The notes under the pieces: generated by a model
Seen by the model: the letters and a program-made list of their open reading frames with translations, nothing else
What the model was told of the DNA's origin: nothing
The model's database searches: none
Program-made: the position numbers and the translations under genes
Assembly: GCF_020080835.1 (NCBI RefSeq)
Contig: NC_058158.1
Coordinates: 1,364,001 to 1,428,000 of the forward strand
Length of the DNA stretch: 64,000 bases
DNA from: Cotesia glomerata
Taxonomy: Eukaryota; Arthropoda; Insecta; Hymenoptera; Braconidae
Direction of reading: 5' to 3'
Part shown: positions 1 to 9,840 of the stretch, piece by piece
How positions within the stretch are numbered: position 1 is the stretch's first letter
How the letters are laid out: each line of letters starts with the position of its first letter

Positions 1-714
1 TATATTTCATATATTTATATATATATTATATATATGTATATATGAAAAATATATCAAAAATGCATGTGGGTGCTCAAATGAAAGCTCTTGATGAGTGTAA
101 CATCGGGATGAGCTTATATCTTAAAAAATGTCAATAATTAAGAACTGACTTTGCTATCTTGTCAACTAATGAAATTTTTGAAGATATAAGCTTATCCTGA
201 TGTTACACACATCGAGACCTTTAATTTCAATACCCACATCAATTTTTCATATATTTTGTATATAAATATATGAAAAATATATCAAAATGCATGTGGGTAC
301 TCAAATGAAAACTCTTCATGAGTGTAACACCAAGATGAGCTTATATCTTAAAAAATGTCAATAATTAAGAACTGACCTTGTGTTTTGTGAAATATTGATA
401 TTTTTAAAGATATAAGCTCACTCCGATATTACATTCATCGAGACCTTTCATTTGATTACCCACATCAATTTTTCATACATTTATATATATTATATATATG
501 TATATTTGAAAAATATATCAAAAATGCATGTGGGTGCTCAAATGAAAGCTCTTGATGAGTGTAACATCGGGATGAGCTTATATCTTAAAAAATATCAATA
601 ATTAAGAAATGACCTTATATCTTGTCAACTATAGACCTTTTTAAAGATATAAACTCATCCCGATGTTACACTAATCGAGACCTTTCATTTGTGTACCCAC
701 ATCAATTTTTCATA

Positions 715-765
<51 letters not shown>

Positions 766-948
766 AATATATGAAAACTCATGTGGGTACTCAAATTAAA
801 GCTCTTGATGAGTGTAACATCGGGATGAGCTTATATCTTTGAAAAAATCAACATTTAAGAAAGTACAGTTCAATTTAATAAAAGTCATCATTTAATAAGG
901 CAAAATGTTATTTATTTATAGTCCACATAGTGACTGCAAGGTTGCTAG
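1..948 (+). mobile_element. Non-autonomous Helitron copy 1 (3' part, cut by window start)
   Basis: The 3' terminus is CTAG followed by host T, seven bases after a degraded terminal hairpin (around CACATAGTG). The interior is about four tandem foldback units, each made of a left arm (GCTCATCCCGATGTTAC...GAGTACCCACATC), a TA-rich centre and an inverted right arm (GTGGGTACTCAAATGAAAG...ATCGGGATGAGC). The same layout recurs near 22.3, 30.1, 42.0, 44.7, 48.4 and 56.3 kb. The 5' end is outside the window. It lies in the intron after the last visible maltase exon. Confidence 0.75.
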
Positions 949-1022
949 TTTAATTTAGTTTAAGATTGTTATTAATTTCTAAAAATTTCAACTTAATAAT
1001 GATAATAATAATAATAAATTAC

Positions 1023-1454
1023 CGGCCAGTTAGTTGTAGAATTCTCAGGAATACCATTGAGCCAGTTTTCAATTAAAATTTTGATATCATCAGCCCCGTC
1101 ATCAATGGTGACATTTGTGATGAGATGAAAATTGAATGGAACAACTCCCGAGCGATTATTATCACCATAGTAAGATATCAAAGTAGCATCTGACTCCTCA
1201 GACTCGACGAGCAGTAATTTTGACGTTGAATTGTTCTCTTCTGTCCAGTTGTCTGTGAACTCCCGAATTTCATATAGAAAATTAGCATACTCATCATCCC
1301 CAAATTCATCCACCGACTCATCTGATTCATCTGATTCATCTGACTCGTCTGACTCGTCCGACTCGTCCTCTAGATCCAGGTCTTCGTAAAAGAACCCGCC
1401 TTTTGAGATTTGGAAACCATCCACACCTCGATCTAGCCAAAAGTCCAAAATATC
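1023..1454 (-). CDS. Maltase-like exon 5 with lost nucleophile and DES repeat
   Basis: 144 codons in phase 0, acceptor aaattccag|GAT and donor GGCCG|gtaatt. It encodes FWLDRGVDGFQISKGGFFYE, where the catalytic Asp is replaced by Ser. An acidic run of about six DES units follows (near-identical GA-rich codons, 1316-1370), then the kept acid/base Glu region LLLVESEESDATLISYYG and VPFNFHLI. It ends at TNWP, just before the expected GNHD motif, which must be on an exon outside the window. Confidence 0.85.
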
Positions 1455-2222
1455 CTGGAATTTAAGATTACAAAATAGTAAATCGGAGAAAGTATGTTTC
1501 TTCTTCTGATGCTGAAGAAGAAATCTCAAAAATTTAATATTTATTTAATATCACTCGGTACTTTTATTATCCGAGGAATTTAGCGTGGAAATATTATTAT
1601 TATTATTATTATTATTTTAAACTTTTATTAATTTTATCAACCGTGATTTTATTATAATTCTTCTAACCCGTTATCACCTATTCGGTCATTTTCATGCTAG
1701 TATAAATCTAATTTCAAGTGGATGGAAATTTCCATCTTCACTAACAATTTGAGACAATTCGTCTTCGGATAGTTAGGTCGATGGGCAACCATCGAACTTG
1801 AACACTAGTTAGCTGGTGAATGCTAGTATCTGTTCGACTATATATTAAGTATTAACGATGGAAAGCTACTGAGAATAAAGGGCAACTTTGAAAAATCCAT
1901 GAAAAATTAACCAAGCCAGGAATCGAACCTGGATCTCCCCGATTACATGTCGATTCCTGGCTTGGTTAATTTTTCATGGATTTTTCAAAGTTGCCCTTTA
2001 TTCTCAGTAGCTTTCCATCGTTAATACTTAACATATAGTCGAACAGATACTAGCATTCACCAGCTAACTAGTGTTCAAGTTCGATGGTTGCCCATCTAAT
2101 CGACCTAACTATCCGAAGACGAATTGTCTCAAATTGTTAGTGAAGATGGAAATTTCCATCCACTTGAAATTAGATTTATACTAGCACGAAAATGACCGAA
2201 TAGGTGATAACGGGTTAGAAGA

Positions 2223-2257
<35 letters not shown>

Positions 2258-2333
2258 TAAGTAATTATAATTGAAAAATATATATCAATATTGATCTAAT
2301 GTATAAAAAAATAGCTTAATGCTAATCAATAAA

Positions 2334-2388
<55 letters not shown>

Positions 2389-4482
2389 TATTAAAGAGCA
2401 TTTATTTTTTTTCTTATTATTATTGTTGTAGATCTGGCTAATGAAAATATTTATAATATTACCAGTATTTCTTCAACAACATCTTTGTTGCGTAAATTAA
2501 GATCCGGTTCAGTGTCTTTGAATTTATGATAGTACCACTGATCTCTGTCCTCATTCCAGGTCCAAGCTGACCCCTTGGTATAATTCCACACACTGGCCTT
2601 AAAATACAAAAAACAAAACCAATCAATGAATTTTATTTTAATCGGGACTCCCAACCCAGTCCACACCCCTGAATGTTATCGTATAACTTCCTAACAAGGA
2701 TGTACCCAGTTGTTTGGCGGAACTCTAGTTCCATTTTCATCGACGCTTCCGTTCGCCCAGATGTAATAATCGCTGTAAGGATCGATACGATTTACCGAGG
2801 CTTCAAACCACTCGTGTTCTATGCTCGAGTGACTCGGCACTATGTTTAAGATTATTTTTATATCTGTAAAAAAAATCCATTAATTTTATTTTACTTTACT
2901 TTAAAAATAATTTTTTACTTTTAGAAAATATTTAAAAAATCAGTCAGCTGTCAAAATAAAATCAATTAATAATAATAAAAAAAAAATACCTTGTTCGTGA
3001 GCTTCTTCAATTAGCTGATCAAAGTCTTCCAAGTCTCCGTAAATTGGATCTATGTCAGTATAATTGGAAATATCATAACCAAAATCAATTAACGGAGATG
3101 AAAATATCGGATTCAAGCAAATAGTTTCTACTCCAATATCTTTGAGGTAATCAAGCTCGCTCAAAATACCTGAAAGCATTTCACTTTGAATAATAATAAT
3201 AACAATTAATCTTAAAAATAAATGACACTGAAGCTGACATACATTATAAATTTTTAGCAGTGAAATTATTACGAAAAAAACTAAATTAAAAAATTCCACA
3301 TGTGAAAATTAAAAAAAATAAATTTGGAGGCATTTTTATTATTATAATTAATTATGACATTAAAGTCAGCTGTCACTTGATAATTTTTTTAATAAATAAA
3401 TTTGCTACAAAAAATTATTTTTAGAAAATTACGTTTATAATTTTTTAAAATTTCTACATGTCAATTTTTTGTTCTCATTTTTTTGCCATAATTTATTAGT
3501 TAAAAAAATAATAAAAATTAATGTCATTAAAATTAGCAGTCAAGACAATTTTTAAATTAAATTTAACAAACAAATTTCTTCCGAAAAATTATTTTCAAAA
3601 ATGTGCATTTTTAATTTTTTAAAATTTCTTCATTTCAATTTTTTTTTCGCCATAATTTGTTAAAAAATTTCTAAAAATTAATAAATATCTGCTAAATTAA
3701 ATGAAAATTAAGTTAGCTGACATCTAAAAATTCTTATAATTTTTTTTATTGAAAAAAATTATTACAAACAATTAAAAAAAAATTTGACATGTAGAAAATT
3801 TGAAAAACTGTAAGTGTAATTTAAAAAAAACATTTTTTAGTTCTAATTTAATATATAAAGTAAAATCAAAAAATTAAAAATGGTTAACTTTATTATCTAA
3901 ATTAATTTTCATTAAAAATTATTACATATTTGCTAAATTGATTCTCATAATTAATTTGTTATACAAATTAAAAAAATTGACAGCTGTTAGCTAACTTCAT
4001 GTCATTAAAATTAGCGGTCTCTTCACCATTTTTTTTTTACAAACAAATTTGTTCCAAAAAATTATTTAAAAAAAATTTTTTTAATTTCTAAATATCAATT
4101 TTTTTCCATAATTTATTTGTATAAAAAATATCTGCTAAATTAATTTAAATGCTAACTTCACTATCATTAAAAATAAATTTCTTCTCAAGGTCACTCAAAG
4201 TGAGGTTAACTGCCAACTCTACAATTAGAATCACCCGTGCTATAGCAATAATGGTGATGGCTGATTTATGACACTGACAATATAACAATTAATCATAAAA
4301 AAAGTGAGTAGCGCACCTTGCAAATCGCCTTCGCCATCTCCGTCGCTGTCTTTGAATCCTCTAGTCCATATCTGATAGATCTGGGTGGATTCCCACCACT
4401 CAGGCTCTTCGGAGTTGACATTGCAGTCGCAGAGACCTATTAAGAAGATTAAACTGCTCAGCAGTATTATTTTTGCAGACAT
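1023..4482 (-). CDS. Alpha-glucosidase (maltase)-like GH13 protein, five 5' exons, probable pseudoenzyme
   Basis: Join of 4317-4482, 2990-3169, 2706-2863, 2463-2597 and 1023-1454 on the minus strand, giving 357 residues without a stop; the rest of the gene lies before position 1. Residues 1 to about 20 form a hydrophobic signal peptide, so the product should be secreted or membrane-anchored. The maltase landmarks are in order: WWESTQIYQIWTRGFKDSDGDGEGDLQG-type start (about 29-56), YDISNYTDIDPIYG (about 87-100), WYYHKFKDTEPDLNLRN, FWLDRGVDGF and VPFNFHLI. Family members normally hydrolyse alpha-1,4-glucosides with an Asp nucleophile in GFRxDA. Here this reads GFQISKG, so Arg is Gln228 and Asp is Ser230. 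Region I DxVPNH is NIVPSH (Asp to Asn122, Asn to Ser126). The expected acid/base Glu is kept (Glu297). An acidic DES repeat (about 241-263) follows. It is likely a non-catalytic paralog. The open frame and good splice sites argue against a simple pseudogene. Confidence 0.85.
1591..1616. repeat. ATT microsatellite
   Basis: Trinucleotide run in maltase intron 4, left of the foldback at 1654-2227. Similar runs occur at 2223-2255 and 2333-2388. Confidence 0.9.
1654..2227. mobile_element. Long foldback element with tRNA T-arm in the loop
   Basis: Arms 1654-1926 and 1950-2227 are nearly perfect inverted copies; one 5-base insertion and a few substitutions separate them. The 23-bp spacer completes, on the minus strand, a perfect tRNA T-arm (CCAGG TTCGATT CCTGG) with a Pol III B-box core GGTTCGATTCC, followed by GCTTGGTT. 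It lies in maltase intron 4 between ATT microsatellites. This suggests a tRNA-derived SINE body duplicated in inverted orientation. No terminal direct repeat is clear. Confidence 0.8.
2333..2388. repeat. ATT microsatellite
   Basis: About 18 ATT units in maltase intron 4. Confidence 0.9.
2463..2597 (-). CDS. Maltase-like exon 4
   Basis: 45 codons in phase 0, acceptor ttttaag|GCC and donor ACTG|gtaata. It encodes GSAWTWNEDRDQWYYHKF and DTEPDLNLRNKDVVEEIL, strongly maltase-like. The short intron from exon 3 (2598-2705) is normal for the family. Confidence 0.88.
2706..2863 (-). CDS. Maltase-like exon 3, altered catalytic region I
   Basis: The acceptor is ttttacag|AT and the donor CTGG|gtacat. 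It encodes DIKIILNIVPSHSSIEHEWF and then DPYSDYYIWANG and PPNNW. Maltases have D-x-V-P-N-H-T/S-S at this spot. Here the Asp is Asn and the Asn is Ser, while His127 is kept. Confidence 0.85.
2990..3169 (-). CDS. Maltase-like exon 2
   Basis: The acceptor is tgctttcag|GT and the donor CAAG|gtattt. The phase fits exon 1 (G + GT = Gly). It encodes GILSELDYLKDIGVETICLN...PIYGDLEDFDQLIEEAHEQ, the front part of the GH13 barrel. Confidence 0.88.
3300..4230. repeat. AT-rich diverged repeat monomers in maltase intron 1
   Basis: Degenerate units of about 180 bp recur: gacattaaa-tTAGCtGTCACTTGATAA, then ...TTTAACAAACAAATTTGTTCC, then ...ATAATTTATTTGTTAAAAA. The same unit is found at 6.4, 7.4-7.7, 8.4-9.8, 11.5, 20.0 and 24.6-25.6 kb, so it is a dispersed satellite-like family. 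Confidence 0.6.
4317..4482 (-). CDS. Maltase-like exon 1
   Basis: 55 codons plus one base. The start is the ATG at 4482-4480; the preceding in-frame GTG is not used. It encodes the signal peptide MSAKIILLSSLIFLIGLCDC and then the family N-terminus EEPEWWESTQIYQIWTRGF. The donor is CAAG|gtgcgc at 4316. Confidence 0.85.
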
Positions 4483-5318
4483 CACTCAAGCTTCAATTTT
4501 TTATTATTTTTTTTTTAAACAACATTTATTCTGATTTTTTATAATTTAATAATTTTACTTTCACTTCACGGTAATTTTTCAAGTGGTGATCCGGGCGACA
4601 GGAAAGAAACAACTTGTCTATTATTAAAAATGTAACAAGGTGAAATGAAATAATTTTAAAGAAGAAGTGTAAATGACAATAGGGTGAGAATTAATGTGAG
4701 TATGAGTATTACTAGAAATGCCAGTGCCAACTGAAACCAAACAGACCAGTCTCTCGGATGTCTTCGGGTTCTGGCACCAATCCTAAAAGATCCCGGCTAC
4801 CCGGCTGCTATGCTGTCTCTCGGCTGTATGATGTGAATTATAATTTATAATAATACATTTAATATTTAATATCAATGTTTCTGTTGGGAGGTAAGTGATT
4901 CTTTATATTAATAATTATATCTTCAAACTTTTTCACCGCGAAATTCCGACGGTATAGTATGAAAATTAAAATAAATATCCTGTTTGATAATCTTATATTC
5001 ACACTCGATAAATTACACATTATCGCAAGTTATCTCTGTGATAGTCTCAATAAATTATTACGGATGACAAATTTATCGGTGTATGAAAATAAAATCTGGT
5101 GATGATTTATTTGTTGGGTGACCTTCTACCGAAACTCCACAAAGGATAATAAAAATTATATCTGTTATTAAACGATAAACTCTTTTTATGACGTTTTAAG
5201 CAACACTGGAAATACACGACCTAGAAATTTGCCATTTTGAATAACTAGTTTCATTTTTTAATTTATTTGTCTCACTTCACTTAATTGTTTATTGACAACA
5301 ACTGTAATTATTTTTTCT
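4483..5318. other. Region upstream of the maltase-like gene, no feature recognised
   Basis: This should hold the 5' UTR and promoter of the minus-strand maltase-like gene. I see no convincing TATA box or other site, and no coding exon. Confidence 0.4.
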
Positions 5319-5727
5319 CCCCTCCGGGCGGAAAGTGTCAATTTTCTGCCCGCTGTGCTAAATGAAAATGCCGCTTTCCGCCTCCGTCGAAGAGAAATAG
5401 TATATTACACACCTAGGGAAGTAAAGTAAGAAATGTCTCAGATCACATGTTTGTCGACCTCGGCTTCGCCTCGGTCAACAATTACATATTTTCCTGCCCT
5501 AGGTAAGAGATTAGTATATTACACACCTAGGGAAGTAAAGTAAGAAATGTCTCAGATCACATGTAATTGTCGGCCGAGGCGAAGCCGAGGTTGACAAACA
5601 TGTGATCTGAGGCTTTCTTATTTACTTCCCGTGGAGTGTATACTATTTTTTGCTCGACGAAGGCGGAAAGCGGCAACTTTGTTTAGCGCAGCGGGACGAA
5701 AGTTGCCACTTTCTCGCCCGGAGGGCA
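5319..5727. repeat. Composite CG-rich hairpin block (A-B-B-A' modules)
   Basis: Outer inverted modules A start CCCTCCGGGCGGAAAGTG and end with the reverse (CGCCCGGAGGGC). Between them lie two B modules that begin TAGTATATTACACACC and carry the palindrome GACCTCGGCTTCGCCTCGGTC flanked by CAGATCACATGT. The same modules occur at 14817-15033 and 18159-18375. The CG content is far above the surrounding AT-rich DNA. Confidence 0.7.
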
Positions 5728-5740
5728 AAATACTATTTCA

Positions 5741-6180
5741 TATAACCTGCATTGAAAATGTGAGTTTCAATGCCTGTTGAGCCAACCGAAACTAGACAAT
5801 TTCAGACCAATGCGACAGTAAGGGCAGGTATCAATTATTTCTTCCCGGCGGACAGAAAATGACGATTTTCTGTCCGCGAGGTCAAGTTGCAGCTTTATTT
5901 TCAATCCTATCAATTGTTTGTTTATTTTATACCTTTATAATTGTCATTCTAACCGTTAACTGTACTGACATATTATAATTCTGTTATTAAGCATAAATAA
6001 GAATGATAAAAGAAAACTTGTCAATTTACGAATAATGTTTGGTAAAAAATAAACTATTACTTTCTATTTTATTATAATTTTCATAATAAAATGGTATTTT
6101 CGCTGTTCGTCTGAAACTATCTAGTTCTGGTTGGCTCCAGACATTGAAACTAGAATTTTTAATGCAACTTATATGAAAAA
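5741..6180. mobile_element. Foldback element, arms of about 65 bp
   Basis: The left end TTTCATATAACCTGCATTG... and the right end ...AATGCAACTTATATGAAA are inverted copies, including the inner segment GAGCCAACC-AACTAG. The interior at 5845-5882 has a CG-rich hairpin (CGGCGGACAGAAAATGACG/TTTTCTGTCCGC). No ORF. Confidence 0.6.
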
Positions 6181-6185
6181 TATAA

Positions 6186-6306
6186 TGTGTGACGCGGGAT
6201 GAAACACGATTTCAGACCGAGTGATGCCAGCCCTCGCTTCGCTCGAGCAGGCAACTTCACTCTGGTCTGAAATCGTTTTGTTTCATCCCTAGTCACACAA
6301 TATACT
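6186..6306. repeat. CG-rich hairpin with CTCGCTTCGCTCGAG centre
   Basis: Arms GGGATGAAACACGATTTCAGAC and the inverted GTCTGAAATCG...TTTCATCCC flank a CTCGCTTCGCTCGAG loop, ending in CACACAATATACTAT. The terminal string resembles that of the B modules at 5.3-5.7 kb, but the arms differ. Confidence 0.6.
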
Positions 6307-6484
6307 ATTATTATTAATCAATGTTTTTGTAAGAGCATAACAATATTGTTTATTTTTTAATTACTAATAAAATTAATTGGTTATATTTCAGAGTTGACGA
6401 AAATGACATTAAATTTAGCTGTCACTCCATAATTTTTTAATTTTTTTTTAACAAACAAATTTGTTTTAAAAAATTGAATTTTTA

Positions 6485-6647
6485 ATTTTCAACTTCCCGC
6501 TAAGAAAATCGAAGATTTTCAAAAATTGGGAAGTTATTGTTTTAACCTCGTTTTGCAAAAATCGAGTTTTTATCAGATCTCGACGTTTGAAGGTCACAGG
6601 AAGCTTCCCTGACCATCCCCGCGAGGTTGTCACGGTGTCTGTATGTA

Positions 6648-6739
<92 letters not shown>

Positions 6740-7430
6740 TATGTGAACCGCTTATAACTTTTGAACGGCTTGACCGATTTCATCGCGGTTGGTGCCATTC
6801 GAAAGGGCTTGACTAAACTTAGATTTTGAAAACTATTTGGACCGATTCAGATCAATAGATTTTGAGAAATCTTAAAAAAACTGAAAAAAAAATTTTTTTC
6901 AAATGTGGTTTTTTTGGAATAACTTTTAAACGGCTTAAAGGTTCAATTCCAAAAACTAATCAGCTTTTAACCTCAAAAAACTACGTCGATCGACACCAGT
7001 CCGGTCAAAATCGCTTGATTCGTTCGAGAGATATCGTGAACGAAAGAAAACCGAAAAAAGTGTTTTTTCGGAATAACTCCAAAATTCCTAGCGCGATCAA
7101 TTCAAAATTTAAAATTCTTTATGAGGCTTGAAAAACTGCGTCGAATGCTTCTAACCGCGTAAAAATCGGTTTATTCATTCAAAAGTTATTGCGGTTTAAA
7201 AATTCAAGAAATAGTGTTATCAAATCTCTATCAGACTTTTGAGCTCGAAGAGCTTTAAAGCATAGAAAAGCAATCTCTTTGAGCTCGGAGAGCTCAAAAT
7301 AACCCATAAATTGTATTTTTGAGCTCGAAGAGCTCAAAAACGTCATTGGTGCAATTTTAAGCGCCTAAGTATGGAATTAGCGGGAAGTTGCAGGGATGGC
7401 CTTCAGGGTCAACCGTTTTCCTAATTTTTT
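6485..7430 (+). mobile_element. Non-autonomous inverted-repeat element, copy 1 (AACTTCCCGCTAA)
   Basis: Inverted motif AACTTCCCGCTAA at 6491 and TTAGCGGGAAGTT at 7377-7389; homology with the copy at 37134-37998 extends about 40 bp further on the right (CAGGGATGGCCTTCAGGGTC). The interior has diverged subrepeats of the form ATAACTTTTGAACGGCTTGACCG and short GAGCTCGAAGAGCTC hairpins near 7240-7335. The open frame at 6862-7131 follows the subrepeats and is stopped differently in the other copy, so I do not call a gene. Confidence 0.75.
6645..6735. repeat. GT/TG microsatellite
   Basis: A run of about 45 GT dinucleotides inside the element at 6485-7430. The matching place in the copy at 37.1-38.0 kb has only a short CA run, so the repeat expanded here. 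Confidence 0.95.
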
Positions 7431-8349
7431 TTTAATTTCTTCATGTCAATTTAAAAAGAAATTTCTTTTTTCCATAATTTATTTGTCACGAAAATTCCGA
7501 AAATTATCAAACATCTTCTTAATTTTAATTTAACAGAATTGTACTCCGCCATTTTGAATAACTATTTTCATTTTTTATTTTTATTATTAATCAATATTTT
7601 TGTAAAATTATAACAATATTGTTTGTTTTTTAATTACTAATAAAATTTTTTTCTTTATAATTCAGACTTGACAAAAATGAATTTTTTTTTTTACAGAATT
7701 ATACTCCGCCATTTTGAATAACTATCTTCACTAATAAATTTATTTGTTTCACTTAACTCAATTGTTTATTAACAACAACTGTAAGTATTTTTATAATTGA
7801 TCACTATTATTGGCTGCGTTCAGGTTTAAATTGAAAAATTGCAATAATATTCTTCTTTTTAATATTAACTCTATAATTATTTTAAAATCAATAACTACTA
7901 AAAAAATTTTTTGGTTATAAATGTCAGAACTGAATCCTGACATTCAATCAGCTGTTAATTGACAATTACCATTAATTAACTTCATTTGAAAACAAATAAA
8001 ATATCTTCATTAAAGTGAAACATAAAGTAATGATGAAAAACAAGGAAATGAAAATTTTAATGTTTAGTTACGGTCTCATTAAAACACTTGTAAACATTTA
8101 CCTAACCTATAAAACGCCGCGGGGCAGCAGTATTTGCTTATCTTATATCTCATAATTAATCAGCGAAAGGTAAGTGAATAAAAATAAAGATATTGTAAAC
8201 AACATTTAATTAATGTATATTTCATTTTTTGCACTATCCAAGTAATTACATTTTTGTTATTTAGTTAAATTTATCTGACTAAAATGCCGCTCGGTGTTAT
8301 ATTAATTTTTTTTTTAGATTCCAATTTCCAAAATTAGATATGGACAGTT
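7431..8349. other. AT-rich DNA, no gene recognised
   Basis: Diverged monomers of the AT-rich family occur up to about 7760. The rest is unique-looking and has no convincing coding frame. Confidence 0.4.
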
Positions 8350-9840
8350 AATGACATTAATATAAGCAATTATTTTACAATTTTTTAATTTTATTTAACA
8401 AATAAATTTGTTCCAAAAAACTGCATTTTTAATAATTTTTTAAAATTTCTTCTCAATTTTTTTTCCATAATTTATTTGTTAAAAAAAAAATATTATTAAA
8501 TATCTATTAAATTAATTTATATATGTATGAGATTAATATTAGCAGTCAAGACAATTTTTTAATTTTATTTAACAAAAAAATTTCTTCCTAAAAATTATTT
8601 TAAAAAAAATTGCATTTTTAAGTTTTTTAAATTTCTTGTCAATTTTTTTTTCCATAATTTATTTGTTAAAAAAATTATTAAACATTTGCTAAATTAATTT
8701 TTATCATGTATGACATTAAAATTTGCAGTAATTTAATAATTTTTTAATTTTATTTAACAAAAAAATTTCTTCCTAAAAATTATTAAAAAAAAATTGCATT
8801 TTTGAATATTTCTTCATGTCAATTTTTATTTATAATTTTTTTACTAATAATTTATTTGTTAAAAAAATGAATTAAATGTCTGCTAATTTAATTTTTATTA
8901 GGTATGACATTAAAATTAGCAGTAATTTAATAATTTTTTTATTTTATTTAACGAACAAATTTTTTTCAAAAAATTATTTTTAAAAAATTGCATTTTTAAT
9001 TTTTTAAAATTTCTTGTCAATTTTTTTTTTTTTCCATAATTTATTTGTTAAAAAAATTATTAAACATCTGCTAAATTAATTTATATATGAAATTAAAATT
9101 AGCAGCAATTTAATAATTTTTTAATTTTATTTAACAAAAAAATTTCTTCCTAAAAATTATTAAAAAAAAATTGCATTTTTGAATATTTCTTCATGTCAAT
9201 TTTTATTTATAATTTTTTTACTAATAATTTATTTGTTAAAAAAATTATTAAACATTTGCTAAATTAATTTTTATCATGTATGACATTAAAATTAGCAGTA
9301 ATTTAATAATTTTTTAATTTTATTTAACAAAAAAATTTCTTCCTAAAGATTATTAAAAAAAAATTGCATTTTTGAATATTTCTTCATGTCAATTTTTATT
9401 TATAATTTTTTTACTAATAATTTATTTGTTAAAAAAATGAATTAAACGTCTGCTAATTTAATTTTTATTAGGTATGACATTAAAATTAGCAGTAATTTAA
9501 TAATTTTTTTATTTTATTTAACGAACAAATTTTTTTCAAAAAATTATTTTTAAAAAATTGCATTTTTAATTTTTTAAAATTTCTTGTCAATTTTTTTTTT
9601 TTTCCATAATTTATTTGTTAAAAAAATTATTAAACATCTGCTAAATTAATTTACATATGACATTAAAATTAGCAGCAATTTAATAATTTTTTAATTTTAT
9701 TTAACAAATAAATTTCTTTAACAAAATTATTTAAAAAAAATTGCATTTTTAAATTTTCTGCATGCCAATTTTTTTTTCCTATAATTTACTTGTTAAAAAA
9801 ATAATTAAAATTAATAAATACCTGCTAAATTAATTATCAT
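8350..9840. repeat. AT-rich tandem array with 570-bp higher-order repeat
   Basis: Monomers begin with GACATTAAAATTAGCAG at 8712, 8906, 9089, 9282, 9476 and 9659. The spacings are 194, 183, 193, 194 and 183, so monomer types alternate in a three-monomer unit of 570 bp. The blocks from 8712 and 9282 are almost identical over hundreds of bases, whereas adjacent monomers differ. No coding potential. Confidence 0.8.

Noticed and set aside
1..948. CRISPR-like array of repeats with regular spacing
   Set aside because: Units are large foldbacks in eukaryotic intron DNA with Helitron ends; there are no short direct repeats with unique spacers.
6466..6798. Open frame with a long His-Thr run on the minus strand
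   Set aside because: It is the translation of the CA/GT microsatellite inside a MITE.
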